A stretch of 53,172 nucleotides of DNA from a virus. How positions within the stretch are numbered: the stretch's first letter is position 1; every line of letters starts with the position of its first letter. The stretch is from positions 1 to 53,172 of IMG/VR virus record IMGVR_UViG_3300021085_000044; one strand, given 5' to 3'. A program made the translations under genes and the position numbers. Below, piece after piece: positions 8,501 through 19,600 of this stretch. The notes beneath the pieces were generated by a model. The model worked only from the letters and a program-made list of their open reading frames with translations. It was not told the origin of the DNA and searched no databases.

Positions 8501-10806
8501 TTTACTACGAGATTGAGAAGCAGTATGATATTTTAGAGGTTGGCGGTGTAAGAACTCATGCGGGTGACCGCTCGAATTCAGTAAGCCCTGCGGTTACTAT
8601 TCAGGTATTAAGCCCTACTGTTTTCACATCCACTACAAGGTTGTATTTAGGGGATAAGCTTATAATAGGTTCAGGTTCTGGGGAGCATGTTTTCATAGAA
8701 GGTATAGTTCCAATCTCTAATGGGGCGTACAGGTATAGCGTAAATTCGGCACAACCGTTCACCGATTCAAATGTTTCAGACGGAGCTATATTCCCCTGCG
8801 TTATAGATGATACTGTTGGAAGCGCGAATAGTATTCATAAGGGTGTGGTTACGCTCACCAAGGGTGATGTCTACTTAAGAGTAAGAGAACAATTAGGGAA
8901 TTCTAATACTGACTACTCGCCAGATGGTCAAGACATTGTTTTTAAATACGACCCGACTATACCTGACAATCAGATTTACAGAAAATTTGTTGTAGAGGAT
9001 GAGGCTGTTAGCGATTACTTTGATTCAAAAGCTATATCGATTGGAAGGCCATTTATAGAAACACCAGACCAAGAAGAAATCCGCAGGTCAACAGCTATCA
9101 CATATAGCGCACCCTTTGTTTCTGATTCTAACGTATTAAATCTTTCCACGTTCAACCCTCTATTGTTTTCCTATAAAGATTACAACTCTATTAACGGTTC
9201 TATATGTTCGATAATTGATAAGGGTGAATCGCTTCTTGTTATGCAGGATAAAAAGATTAGCAGCACACCAGTAGATAGGACGCTTATTCAATCGGCAGGT
9301 GAGGATGGAATGCTAGTAACTAGCACTAACGTATTAGGAGTTGAGACTTACTTTGCGGGAAGTTTTGGACCGGGGTTAAATCCTGAGTCTGTGGTAGATA
9401 GATTTGGGGTAACATACTTTTGTGATATGGATGCCGGTAAGGTTTTTTCCCTGTCATCCAAAGGTATTCAACCCATAAGCGATGTCAAGATGTCATCGTT
9501 CTTTGAAAAATTATTTGCCAACCTATTGCTAAGAGATTCTGTTCCAAGGATTCCTTGTGGAATTGACCCAGAAAACGATGAGTTCATAGTCACGGTTGAA
9601 GGTCAAGACGTAAATGAAATTGTTATTGACACTTTAAATGTTGGAAGCATTCCTAAGCCTCCAACTAATGCTAAGGTTTCTGGTGCTTCAGGTAAGATAA
9701 AACCTGTTGTCGGTGGTTCTAATATGCTGTCTTGGTCAACAGACCCAATTAAGTGGGATGACACAAACATAACTCCAGATTCATTTCTTCCTGAATGGGA
9801 TTCTGTAGGAAATGCCCTAGTGGTTATCGACAAGCTAACTGAAAGGGGTTCATCTTTTGTGAGTCCAGACAAGAGTGCAAGCACTTCAGACTTTAAAGCA
9901 GATGTAATTACATCAGACGGTAAGTATCGAGGTGTTGCTAAAATGAATATGGCTGATGGGAGTATAATATTTTCCACCACTATAGTAGAAAAAGGAAATT
10001 CGTCTGATACTTCTAAAACTATTAGTATCACAGATGGCGTTGACGATGATGGAAAGACACTAGCTTACGGTACGGATAAGAACTTTTGGCTGAGCTTCTA
10101 CTCTTTTAACCCCGAGCTGTACTCATCACTTCATAATAGATTCTTTTCGTTTGAAGGCGGTCAGATTTACAGACATAATGTCAATGAAACTAGAAACAAT
10201 TTTTACGGTGTTCAAGGAAACTCAGAGGTTGAGGTTGTCTCTAAGAAGAACCCTTCATCTGTAAAAGTTTACAACGCAATAAGCCTTGAGGGTAACGATA
10301 CTTGGGCTGGTGTTGTAACGAATAACAATCAGACTACCTCAATACCAGAGGCTATGTATGAAGAGAAGGAGGGCATCTATTACACTAATATCCCAAAAGA
10401 TGTTGCAGCGGATTCTAATGATTCCGTAGGAACAGAGAGGGTGGTATTGGGTGAGGTGGCATCTCTTTCCGAAAACTTTTTAGAGGTGACGTTTACGGGG
10501 AGGGTAAGTAACCTACCTTTTGGAATTGGTGATTCGGTAAAAGTTATATCGGGAAGCGGTGAGCAAAATCTAGGATTGACAATTACTGCTGTTTTAGGTA
10601 GAAATAAATTAAAGTTTTCGGGGGCTGCCATTGGACAGATTGGCAATACTCTTGTTGCTGTATCATCAGACGTGATTAACGGTGAGCAGATGAGAGACTA
10701 CTACGCAAAATTCAAACTGACAAACGACAACACAGCTGAGAAAGAACTATATGCTGTCAATGCAATATATACACCGTCAGCACTAGATAACTCAGAAACA
10801 AACTAA
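5542..10806 (+). CDS. large tail nozzle/muzzle-like protein (P22 gp10-type stabilisation protein)
   Basis: A 1754-residue beta-rich protein. The N-terminal ~350 residues contain repeated short beta strands and the segment YFTDNRNEPRKIN (about residues 134-147). That segment resembles the propeller of P22 gp10-type tail stabilisation proteins and the muzzle proteins of crAss-like phages (family memory). Long Ser/Asn/Asp-rich beta regions follow. The size far exceeds T7 gp12 or P22 gp10 (about 500-800 aa), so it probably carries extra tail-surface domains. It is coupled to the upstream adaptor gene by a 1-nt overlap. A TAAATTTG box lies at its 3' end for the next gene. Confidence 0.7.
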   Translation: MAIDKLVPQYLNKDEDERLVKPFEMTDALNIRISPDDGGDQGIVRNIKGNTIVNPVTSDDTIPTGTNRTVGAVACESGKCIYFFVYNSELNHGIYKYDFIDDKYIKLYQDPVLNFSRDGFIKADVIINQFEEHLLYFTDNRNEPRKINATRLLYNGYQSNLTSGTPAQKEKFFTVCKLPPQSVPTFRFGTNESVSQNNLRDNCFQFAYQYVYDDGEVSAISAYSPLAVSPTNLAFNSAAIEFASSFNNELEVTVSNSDGPVDKIRVFARRNNDGAFFKVKELSNDPEQTEQSFTFRNDKIYSYVSSEEVNRTHDAVPRTASAQAISNGRLFYGNYLEGFDNIPQPDVYSYPVYHPDVETSSSLNIDIVGGTDGVINETLDNDDWGTDQFLGAQRAIFGGSQANSFYGGNEFLNVGSGSLTFARYADSTTNGISFEIDLSDFPTQGFDASASQVNMNFNLSCDRFGINPDLDSTASSTRFTVSATTYDTSGDEIHTQNLTILDPDSIQSGIGNLKFQNPLQFNLISQGQDFQDVNAFADFITSAIVNDLEPSTVGLSPSIEGPNQTFNGSTAFFAGTIGQSLDGTGNVTQDEADCILAWMSGVGTFRVYSATYNESSQKITCKVNCTGLNLNTDYALAPTFTNPSGTVIENDFAPSTSGLNVYYGVGANPAGTIFGGLHQMTLFNSSDISLNINNQENGAGYVIGDYSVGSGALRSHWEEYNFLSGDISIFTQDGEAVTSFKAGATHDFGVVYYDHRNRPSGVQPLEEKNIKHFGQRLGGNDGRTEIDFRLLHEPPSWATKWAPVYSKNTSYDEVLQVLVNEAATGKQTTFKDIRSNDGEKTRPVLAGLEGGINGQIFISLRGLEGKSNSYKDFKGANKSYEYKEGDILRILQYEDLEGNIQRPLHEFKITSYKFYTDNDENPIKLSQNSPDEDETNYRRTGWYLTIRDNNISNFKRGDILIGKDFFSQNCLVEICRPKRGVEEESRVYYEIEKQYDILEVGGVRTHAGDRSNSVSPAVTIQVLSPTVFTSTTRLYLGDKLIIGSGSGEHVFIEGIVPISNGAYRYSVNSAQPFTDSNVSDGAIFPCVIDDTVGSANSIHKGVVTLTKGDVYLRVREQLGNSNTDYSPDGQDIVFKYDPTIPDNQIYRKFVVEDEAVSDYFDSKAISIGRPFIETPDQEEIRRSTAITYSAPFVSDSNVLNLSTFNPLLFSYKDYNSINGSICSIIDKGESLLVMQDKKISSTPVDRTLIQSAGEDGMLVTSTNVLGVETYFAGSFGPGLNPESVVDRFGVTYFCDMDAGKVFSLSSKGIQPISDVKMSSFFEKLFANLLLRDSVPRIPCGIDPENDEFIVTVEGQDVNEIVIDTLNVGSIPKPPTNAKVSGASGKIKPVVGGSNMLSWSTDPIKWDDTNITPDSFLPEWDSVGNALVVIDKLTERGSSFVSPDKSASTSDFKADVITSDGKYRGVAKMNMADGSIIFSTTIVEKGNSSDTSKTISITDGVDDDGKTLAYGTDKNFWLSFYSFNPELYSSLHNRFFSFEGGQIYRHNVNETRNNFYGVQGNSEVEVVSKKNPSSVKVYNAISLEGNDTWAGVVTNNNQTTSIPEAMYEEKEGIYYTNIPKDVAADSNDSVGTERVVLGEVASLSENFLEVTFTGRVSNLPFGIGDSVKVISGSGEQNLGLTITAVLGRNKLKFSGAAIGQIGNTLVAVSSDVINGEQMRDYYAKFKLTNDNTAEKELYAVNAIYTPSALDNSETN

Positions 10807-10818
10807 ATTTGCAATATG
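10804..10818 (+). promoter_or_regulatory. TAnnTTTG promoter, leaderless spacing
   Basis: TAAATTTG at 10804-10811 overlaps the stop codon of the nozzle gene. CAAT separates it from the ATG at 10816, the same 4-nt spacing seen at five other genes. Confidence 0.6.
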
Positions 10819-11781
10819 GCTGGATTAGAAGACTTAGATTTACAAGGAGCATCATCACTAGCTGGAGTTGGGGCACAAGTTGTCGGCGGAACTGTCGGTG
10901 GGGTGATAGACATATTTGCTGGGGCGGCAGGAAAGAAGAGAGGTCAAGAAGCTCTTGACAAGGCCAATGAGAATCTTGAAAACCTTAAAGCTTCCCAACC
11001 CTCCTTATCTACACCTACAGAGTATTACGACGCTGTTAAGAATGCTTATGACCAGAGGTTGCTATCGATGAGGAATGAAGACATCAATCGTTCTCTTGCC
11101 ACCACTACGCAAGCTGCACAACAGTATGGCTCAAGGGGACTTGGTGCCGTCATGCAGGCTCAGCAGCAAGCTCAGGGTCAGCTAAGACAAGAGGCGATGA
11201 ATCAACAACAGCTTCAAACTCAAGCCTTAACTAACCTTGCTAACGCAAGAGAAAGAGAAATTGGCCTTCGTGAAACACGTTCAAACAGAGACTTGGAGTA
11301 TGGGTATGACGCAAAGGCTTTGTCTGAAGCTCAGCTAGCCCAAGCAAGACAGCAGATGTCAGGCGGAATTGCTAGTGCTGTTGGTGGGCTGGCTACAGCT
11401 GGTTTGGGTATGGCTGCTGCTGGAATGTTTGATGGCAAATCTAAGCCTAATGGAAAACCCCCGAAGACTGGCGCGGGCCAAGAAGGTGATTATCTTCCTC
11501 CAATCCAGTATCGCACAAACCAAGACTTTAATTACGGGGGAAGTTATGCTGAAAAGGGCATAAAAGTTCAAAAGACTCCGGGTGAATTTAATCACGACAC
11601 TAATGAAATGTACGTGGTTGATGAAGACGGAAGGGATGTAGGCATAGCTCTTACTGGTGGCGAATATGTTATTGCCCCTAAGGACGCACAGAAATTAAAA
11701 CAATTAGTTGGGAATGGTAAAGGTGAGCTACACAAATTCGTTGGTAGCTTGGTTAAAAGATTTGAAAAAGCAGATAAGTAA
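10816..11781 (+). CDS. probable internal virion / ejection protein (T7 gp14-like position)
   Basis: A 321-residue protein. Residues about 12-40 form a glycine-rich hydrophobic stretch. A Gln/Ala-rich helical region (MQAQQQAQGQLRQEAMNQQ) spans about 115-180. A second hydrophobic Gly/Ala stretch (GGIASAVGGLATAGLGMAAA) lies near residue 185. The C-terminal domain carries GGEYVIAPKDAQKLKQL. Small hydrophobic plus helical proteins in this position in podoviruses are ejected with the DNA to build a membrane conduit. It has its own promoter and overlaps the next ATG by 1 nt. Confidence 0.6.
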   Translation: MAGLEDLDLQGASSLAGVGAQVVGGTVGGVIDIFAGAAGKKRGQEALDKANENLENLKASQPSLSTPTEYYDAVKNAYDQRLLSMRNEDINRSLATTTQAAQQYGSRGLGAVMQAQQQAQGQLRQEAMNQQQLQTQALTNLANAREREIGLRETRSNRDLEYGYDAKALSEAQLAQARQQMSGGIASAVGGLATAGLGMAAAGMFDGKSKPNGKPPKTGAGQEGDYLPPIQYRTNQDFNYGGSYAEKGIKVQKTPGEFNHDTNEMYVVDEDGRDVGIALTGGEYVIAPKDAQKLKQLVGNGKGELHKFVGSLVKRFEKADK

Positions 11782-13664
11782 TGGCCGAAGGAATTAGATT
11801 TAAGACAGGGTTTTTGCCTTCTCAGGTTAGCTACTCAGATATGGGTCGCGCCTTTGGTGAACGTATAGCTGATAACCTGCAAGACTTAGCGGATGCAGAT
11901 AGCAGAAGGAAGGCTCAGTTAAACGCAAACATGGGTTTTTCTAAAGCCCTTTCTGAATCATCTCCAACAGGACTAACTGAGAAATACCAAGCAGGTGCTC
12001 AGATTCTTTTAGAGAAGTATCAAGAAGCAGCTATCACAGCTCAAAGGACAGGCAAGTCTTCTGACGTGGATGACTACGTTAAGTTGAAGAGAGAGTTTAC
12101 TGAGTTTAAAAATGTCGCATCTGCTAAAAGCGCAATGGATAGCCAGACTATGGTTAACATAGTGAACCAGCAAATACCCGGAATGTCTGGAAGTGTTGAG
12201 GATAATCTAGCTTTGTATAGGGACAGCAATCAAGCTTCTTACATTTGGAATGAAGAAACATCTAGCTTGATGGTGGGTGTTGGCAATCAGTTTGTCCCTT
12301 GGCAATCAAGTAATATCGGTGACCTTAACGATGTATATGTTCCTAAGATGCTTTGGACTGGTACTGAGTATATGCCAGAGAAAGTTGGAGATGATATATA
12401 CTCTAATCTTTTGCAGCCAAAGTTAGAAAGCCTTCAAGGTAGAGACCCTGAAACAGGGTTTGCTACAGGTAGGGTTGATATGAATGCAGCGATAGATTTA
12501 TTTAACAAAGAGTTTAAGGCTAGGGTAAGCTTAAGGGGGCCTGAGTTAATGGAAGCCATACAAGCTGTGGGTCAGAAGACATTACGTACTCCCGGTAAAA
12601 CTCAATTGACTGAGTCGGACTTTGCAGACGCACAAAAATACTACACCCAGTCTGAGCTATTAGACACTCAATATCCTGTCGGAGATAAAGCAGGTTCAAC
12701 CCTGACTGCTGGTGGAATCAATACTGATGGAGAGTATGTATTTGATGTAACAGACGACGAGTTAAAAGAGGTAGGGTTCCGTGAAGCAATTGACAAAAGA
12801 TTAGCTTTCAAGGAGTACGCCGAGCAGACAGCTAACAGAGCGTTCCAACAAATAGTAGTTCAAGATGAGCAGGACAGAATTCTCGCAAACAGAGAGGCTA
12901 ATAGGTTACTAGAAGAGGAGCGTATTGCCGATGAGGAAGCTTTAAAAAACATTCCTTCACCATTCACTCCTATTAAACCGTTCATGGGTAAGGGCACTTA
13001 CAAATACACCGAGGATGGAGTAAAGTATGAAGTAACTGGTGATATGCCAAAAGTAAAAGCTTCTCTTGGTACTAGAAAATATGCGTTTACTATTAGCGGT
13101 GATGTAGTAAAGTCTACGTTAGACGAACAGGGAAAGGAAGTAAAAGACGTAACCGGAGAGTTGGATGGAGATATAAAGATAGAGGTAGAGAACCTAGCGT
13201 TTAACCCCAAGACCGGAGACCTAGAGGGGTTTGATATTGTAACTGGTCCGGGAGTTCTTGAAAATGCTATTCTATCTATAGAGGGTACGCCCCTTAAATC
13301 AATATACGTTCAAAAAGGCCAACCCGCATTTGAGGAAATCAGGACTAGTATGGAGCAATTTCAAGCAGGTTCAAAGAACAAGAGAAGCGGTGCTCAATTT
13401 CTTAGTGACGCAGAAAACAACACAAAATTAAGTCTTGACATAGAACCCCTTTCACAGGACTCCATAGATAGACACAACAATTACCTTCGAGCTATGCAAT
13501 CAGTAACTAGGTCTTTGGGGTCAGACGTAATGGTAGAAATTGCTGATACAGTTGAAGGTTTAGACTTGAGAGAAAAGATAGAGATGGAAAAGCGTATCTT
13601 TGATGAGGTGTCAAAAGGCAATATGCCCTCCATTAAGTCTGGAAGGGTTCTATTTGAAGAATAA
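11781..13664 (+). CDS. probable internal virion protein (T7 gp15-like position)
   Basis: A 627-residue, mostly helical, polar protein without membrane segments or recognised catalytic motifs. A Glu/Arg-rich coiled-coil-like stretch (about residues 355-390, EEERIADEEALKN) is visible. It lies between the gp14-like protein and the giant polyvalent protein and is coupled to the former by TAATG. This position matches the second ejection protein of T7-like systems. The function is inferred from context. Confidence 0.55.
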   Translation: MAEGIRFKTGFLPSQVSYSDMGRAFGERIADNLQDLADADSRRKAQLNANMGFSKALSESSPTGLTEKYQAGAQILLEKYQEAAITAQRTGKSSDVDDYVKLKREFTEFKNVASAKSAMDSQTMVNIVNQQIPGMSGSVEDNLALYRDSNQASYIWNEETSSLMVGVGNQFVPWQSSNIGDLNDVYVPKMLWTGTEYMPEKVGDDIYSNLLQPKLESLQGRDPETGFATGRVDMNAAIDLFNKEFKARVSLRGPELMEAIQAVGQKTLRTPGKTQLTESDFADAQKYYTQSELLDTQYPVGDKAGSTLTAGGINTDGEYVFDVTDDELKEVGFREAIDKRLAFKEYAEQTANRAFQQIVVQDEQDRILANREANRLLEEERIADEEALKNIPSPFTPIKPFMGKGTYKYTEDGVKYEVTGDMPKVKASLGTRKYAFTISGDVVKSTLDEQGKEVKDVTGELDGDIKIEVENLAFNPKTGDLEGFDIVTGPGVLENAILSIEGTPLKSIYVQKGQPAFEEIRTSMEQFQAGSKNKRSGAQFLSDAENNTKLSLDIEPLSQDSIDRHNNYLRAMQSVTRSLGSDVMVEIADTVEGLDLREKIEMEKRIFDEVSKGNMPSIKSGRVLFEE

Positions 13665-13675
13665 AAAGACTATAC

Positions 13676-16600
13676 ATGAACCCAGAACTGAAGGAACTTT
13701 TGGATGAAGCTCGTTCGCGAGGAGCCTCTATGAAAGAGATTCGTAGTATTATGGATGAATACTACGGGTTAAAAAAAAAAGAACCGTCCGAACAGATTGC
13801 CCGACCTCTTATTGCGACTTTTCCGTCCACTTCGGAGGAGGATTCGTTGGGTTCAAAGCAGAGTTCAACTTTGGGGGGAGGCGAAGAGCCTACACTTTCG
13901 GATGTACTTCAAAGACCACTGATTGGTAACAAGAGAGTCCCTCAATATGAGGCTGACGCTCTTGACTTATTAGCGTCTAACTTTTCTAACTCATACACTT
14001 CGGTTTTATATGACCGATTTGACGTAGATAAGTACAAGCAGATACTAGATTACGAGGGTTCAGCCAATGATGCTCAACGAGAGCTAATCACGGCGTTTGA
14101 CACAGCTGATTCTGAGGCTGAAAGGCTAGAGGCTAAGTCAGATATTGTTGACTACTACATGATTGAGGAGGATTCTGACTATGAGGTTAGTAGATATGTA
14201 GTGGGTTCCTCTGATGAGAGGGTCTTTAGGCATATGACTGGCCGTGCAGAGTTTGAGGGTGAGGGTGTCCTAGAAAGAGAGTCACTGTCGGTCCCAATGG
14301 CAGACGCTATAAAGGATATTGGTAGTGCTGCCGCTAGGGAAAACGCACAAGCCGTAAGGGAGTTACTCCCACAAGAAATTCAAGACGACCCTCAGAAAAT
14401 AAGCGACTACGAAAGGTACTTATTTGATGAATACAACATAGCTGTAGACCTTAATGAGGATACATATATTGGTGGTTATGATGTCCTGAAGGGCGGTGCT
14501 TTTTCAGGCACGGGGACTTCGGTAGCAAGGGCGTGGCACGAAGCAATGGCTGGTGCTAATTTTTTGTTAGGCGATGCCGTCGCTTCTGTTTTCGGTGAGG
14601 ACAATATGTTTAGCAGATGGGCGGTTCGGTCTGGTCAGGATGACAGGAATCTAGCAGAAGAGGCTGAGAAAAGATTACCCTTCTCTCTTCAGAGTTACGC
14701 CACAAGAACCGAACAATTATTTGGCAAGACATTCACAGAGTTTACGGGTATCGGTAGTGGTGTAGATGAGGACGAGACCACCACAGCGAACATGGGTTCT
14801 TGGGTGAATGAAAACTTACGGATGTTCGGTGAGTCAGTACCAATGATGGGGGCGGCTTTAGCGGCAGGTGTTGTCACTCGTGGTCGTTCAACTAGAGGTA
14901 TGGGGATTGGTAGGAAGTTCAGTAAGCTTAAGGGCGCGGACAAAGTTGCTGCTGGTCGAAAAATTATAGAGGCAAACAAAGACTTAAATGCTGTACGCTC
15001 TACAAACCTATTAGGGAAATCACAAAAGACAACTACGTCTGCTAGGATTGCTAAGCAGGCTGGGAAAGCTCAGAACAGGGGGGCCTTAACAGCTACTACC
15101 GCAATGGGTATGGCATCTACATACAACTCGGTAAGAGACGAGAGTTGGTTTCAAGAGATGGATGGTTTTGAGAAAGCTGGATACACAAGCGCGATGGGAT
15201 TCCTTGAAGGAGCACCAGCATTTGTCGGCGCAGCCATTGCAACAAACGTACTAAGAACTGCTGGTAAAAGGTCTGTTGAGTCTTTTGCGAAAGGATTGAT
15301 TAAATCTGTTTTTGCAGGTGCTACTGAAGAGGCTATTACAGAGGGAGTCACAGCAGCTGGACAGTACTACATCAACTCAATTGCTAACCCTAACGTAGAG
15401 TTCAGTCAAGCTGGACTTTGGGAAGCAACTAAAGAGGGGATTTATGCTGGTGCTTTTCTAGGTGCTGGGGTAGCTGGAGCTGCCAACCTTCCTGCTGGTA
15501 TCCGTGCAGCAGCAATGAGTGCTACATCTATACCCGGACTAAGGGATAGCATTGAGATTAAAAAGCTAGCTCGTGAGTATGATGTGGCGGAGAGTCAAGC
15601 CCTCAGAAAAGAGATTGGCGAGAAGTTAAATGCAGCTGTGATGAAAGCGTGGGACAAAAAGCTTGGACGCTCTAAGTTCTACGAACAACTTCAAGAGTCA
15701 AACCCAGAGGCATTCAACAGTCTTGAGGAGATACAAAAGAAGATTGCAAAGCTAGGCATTGACCATAGCAGAAGTGAAAGCGAAAGCGAGAGGGGCACTT
15801 TAAAAGGGCAGCTCACAGCTTTGATTGATGAACGAACTAAGAAAGAGGCTGAGCTTGGTTTAGAATATGACCTAAACTCAAGCAGTGAAGTTGGAAGAAT
15901 ACTTAGGGGTGTGTCTAAGATAGACGAGAGGTACAATGGATACGGTGAGATATTCCAAGGAGAGGGTGATTCAGTTACCGTGACTGGAGAAAATGTAGAT
16001 GCCGTGCTTGACGCTATCAATGGCACAACCTTAGATGGTGTCCGTCAGATAGAAGACAAGACATTTAAGAGTGGTGCTCAGATGAGGCGAGCAATGGCTA
16101 ACGTCATGACGGTTGTAAAAGCTCTATCAAAAACGGGCAAGCTTGATGGGGTTGTTATTCACAAGACCGAGAGCTCCTTTCAGGATGCGGCTGGAGAAGT
16201 AGCTAGGGGTATGTGGACTGGTAAAGGAAAGATTCATATCTATGCTCCTGCGGTGCTAGAAAATACAGGATTTCACGAGGCGTTTCACGACTTGGTCCTT
16301 GAGTCAATAGGCGTTGAAGCTGTTACAGGACTAGCGGAAAAGCTTTTCGCAAATCTTTCTGGTGAGCTACGCCCAAAATATGTTGAGTTCCTAAAGAAGT
16401 ATGGAGCGGCGGGAAACATTCGTAAAGCCATTTTAAACAACCCCGCTGTAGCAGAGGAGTTCTTGGTTGAATTGCTTGCTGATATTACTACAGGAGGCTT
16501 AGAGGCCACGGTAAAAAGAGGACTGGTAAACTCTCTCAAGAGCTTTATCAATACGTCCTTAAATAAGATACCTAATGTAAACGTTGACTTCACAGACGTT

Positions 16601-19600
16601 GACCCAAAACAACAAGACCTAGTCACAGCTATTCAAAAGATGACTGGTCAGCTAGCCTCTGGTGAGGCTGTAACAGGAACTCAAGACGTTCGGGAAGCAG
16701 CAACAAGAGCTGGTTATAACGCTATGATGGTTGAGCTCGACGACATGAGCTCCAAGGCCCAAGGCATTAACGCTAGAATGAGGGATGTTGAGGAGGTGAA
16801 CGACGCTGCCCAGTTCTCTACAGCTATGAGTGATGCTATTCGTAGGATGCGAGACATGGGTAAACTCATGGCACTACAAGTGACACCCCTTTCGGAAGAA
16901 GAGGCTCAGGAAATTCTAGATGGTGGTGGTAAACTGTTTATGACTAAAGATGGACTAGCTGGAGCTTACGTTAACAAGGACGGATACATGGGGGGGTTGT
17001 TTAAAAACCCAGACTCTCAATTAAAAGCTGTCAGCTACCCACTCCAAATCATTAGAGGTAGAGAGGGTGGTAAGTTTTATGATGCATTTGCAACAGACCT
17101 TGAACGTCAGTACGTAAACAACGGGTGGAGGCCAGTTGCTAGGCTTGACTTCAATCCTGAGTTTGCACCAGACGGATGGGATAGTGAGTCTTCTCCCCTT
17201 AAAGACCAGCCTGACGTTGTGTTCTTTGTCAAGGGTGATGGTAATATTGGTGATGGTATTAGAATGAGCGACTACATGGAAGCTTATAACTATGCCGAAG
17301 GAAAGGCTAACGGAAAGGCTCAGGCCCTAGTCATAAAATCACTAGAAGATAAACCGGGTAGAGAATCCTTTTTATCTACTGAGGGGGTTACCGAAGAGCA
17401 GCTAGAGAAGCGAAGAGAAGAATTAAAGCTAGATGAAAGTCAAAGACAAAAGCGTAGTCCCAAGGTTGTAGATGCTTTAAAGAATTATGTTTCTCAAGAA
17501 ATTAATCAAGACCAATACATACAGGTTGTAAGGGAAGAGTCACCAATAACACCATTTGTTTCTGTTCCGGCAGTACCTACGACTATGGACATTGGGGCTG
17601 CACTTACAAGTAATAAGGTTGAGTCTGGTATCATAGGGGTTAACAAAGAAATACCTGAGAACTATTACGTTGGCCTTAGACTGGACATTCCTGCATATGA
17701 CAACTATGATGTATGGGTTGTGTCAGTACACCAAGGTGCTAGAGGTGAAGAGAGGACCCCAAACTTAGGTGGTAAGTCAATTGGGTATGCTCAAACAGCA
17801 CTAGCTACCAATGTAGAGTTTCAGTCCATAGCCAAGGGAGCGTTAAACATAGCTCTTGAAAAGGGGAAAACAACAATAGCTAGGATGTTTGGTGACTGGA
17901 ATAATCATGACCCGCAGGGATTGAGAGACAGGGCTGAAGACATCATGGCTAGTGAGGAGTACAACAAGTCAGAACTCGGTGAAGGAAAGCTTGAGGGTTG
18001 GATTCAAGTTGGTATGAATCCCTTCCGTCACAGCTGGTTCTATGACAAGAGAGATGGAAAGCCTATTGTATCTGCTTCTGAAGTAATTCAAATAGGAGCT
18101 TTAGTTTTGGCTAAGAACGCCGAGAAGGTAGCTGTGTCTGATGAGAGATTTAACGTAATCAATAAGGACGGTTCAGCTGTAAAGTTTCAGAAGGTGCTTC
18201 CCGGTCAAGCCGGATTACCCACATCTCAAACTTTTTCTAACAAAGCCCAGAAGTTTGGTAGCTTCTCCAACAGGTACAGTAAAGACGACAAGGAGTTTAA
18301 GAAGTTAATGAGCAAGTCGGTCAAGCATGATGCTGATGTGTATGAATTACTGGCCGGGAGGACTGTGGTTACATCGTCTCCAGACAACCTTATGGTTGGT
18401 GATGTCTACTTTGAGAACGAATTAATATTCACGGGCGGTGGTGGTGTATTCTATCCTGTAAGAACTGGTAATGTGTGGGCTGTTGCCAAGCCAAAGGAGG
18501 CCAAGGAAATGGTCGATAAGATTAATGCCATGCGCAAGAAGTCTCCTGACGGTAAAGTCTTCTTCACTTTGATTAGCGGAACACAGGAGAAGCTGTTCAG
18601 TAATACAGGGGCTCTTAAAGCTTCTGAAATCATACTTAGAAAGCTTGTTGAGCAGGGTGTTATGCCTGAGTCTGTGTTTAACAAGCTTCTGATTAAATCG
18701 TTTAAGCAAACGTTCCCAAAGAAAAAGCCAATCCGAATTGACGGTTCATTCTCAGATGTATCAGAAAGAATACTTGCTTACATGGGGGATGTAAATGAAT
18801 CTACATTCGGTAAGAGAAAGTATTACACGGACAGGTTGTTTGTTAATATGCGAGACGCTCTAAAAGAAAATGAAGAGGCTAGATTGGCTATCCAGAAACT
18901 ACTGGCCAGCGAAGTCATAGGTAAGAATCAAGGCGGAAGTATCCCCAAGGGCGTTGTTTCTAAGATGCTTACGGAGAGATTCCTTCAGGGTGTTCCTCAA
19001 GGAATGATTTACGCCGCCGTAGAGATTGACTCCGACCTGTCTTTTGCTATGGAGCCAGAGTCATCACCTATATTCCCTGCTGCGCTGTTTCAGGTAGACG
19101 AACAGGGTAATAAGAAAAATCCAACTCTTCACTTATTTAAAGACAAAGAGCCAGCAGAGGATATCCTTACTACTGAAAGAGGTTTTGAAAAGCAACCTTT
19201 CATAGACAAGTTCTCTAACAAATATGAAGGGAGGTTCAGGCAAGACGGCTCACCGAAAGACCCGCTGAAGGCAGCAGAGTCAGCATGGTACGCTCTCTTA
19301 GGTATGAGAAACCAAGCGTTCGGGACAGGCAAGGTTAAGCCCAAGGCTCAAGCTATCGTAGCTCAAGAGTCAAAAGCTCAAGGCAGCTTCTTAAAACAAG
19401 TGTCTCAATTAATAGACCAGAAGTACCCATCGCCAATTGTAAATCGTGATAAGAGAAGAAAGAATCCTGTCACAGGGCTTGATGAAACCTCACAGCTAGA
19501 TGCTTTCGCGCACACCAAGGCGGAGGTAATTAAAACCTTAGTTGACATGGGCTTCTCCAAAGAGGGTTCCGAGATGATGTTTAAGCAAGCGGTAGCTTAC

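Noticed and set aside
9603-10031. 142-codon minus-strand ORF inside the nozzle gene
   Set aside because: Antisense to a conserved structural gene with low-complexity hydrophobic translation; shadow.
15721-15800. Repeated GAAAGCGAAAGCGAG-type sequence in the giant gene
   Set aside because: Short Ser-Glu repeat within coding sequence; explained by the protein, not a DNA element.
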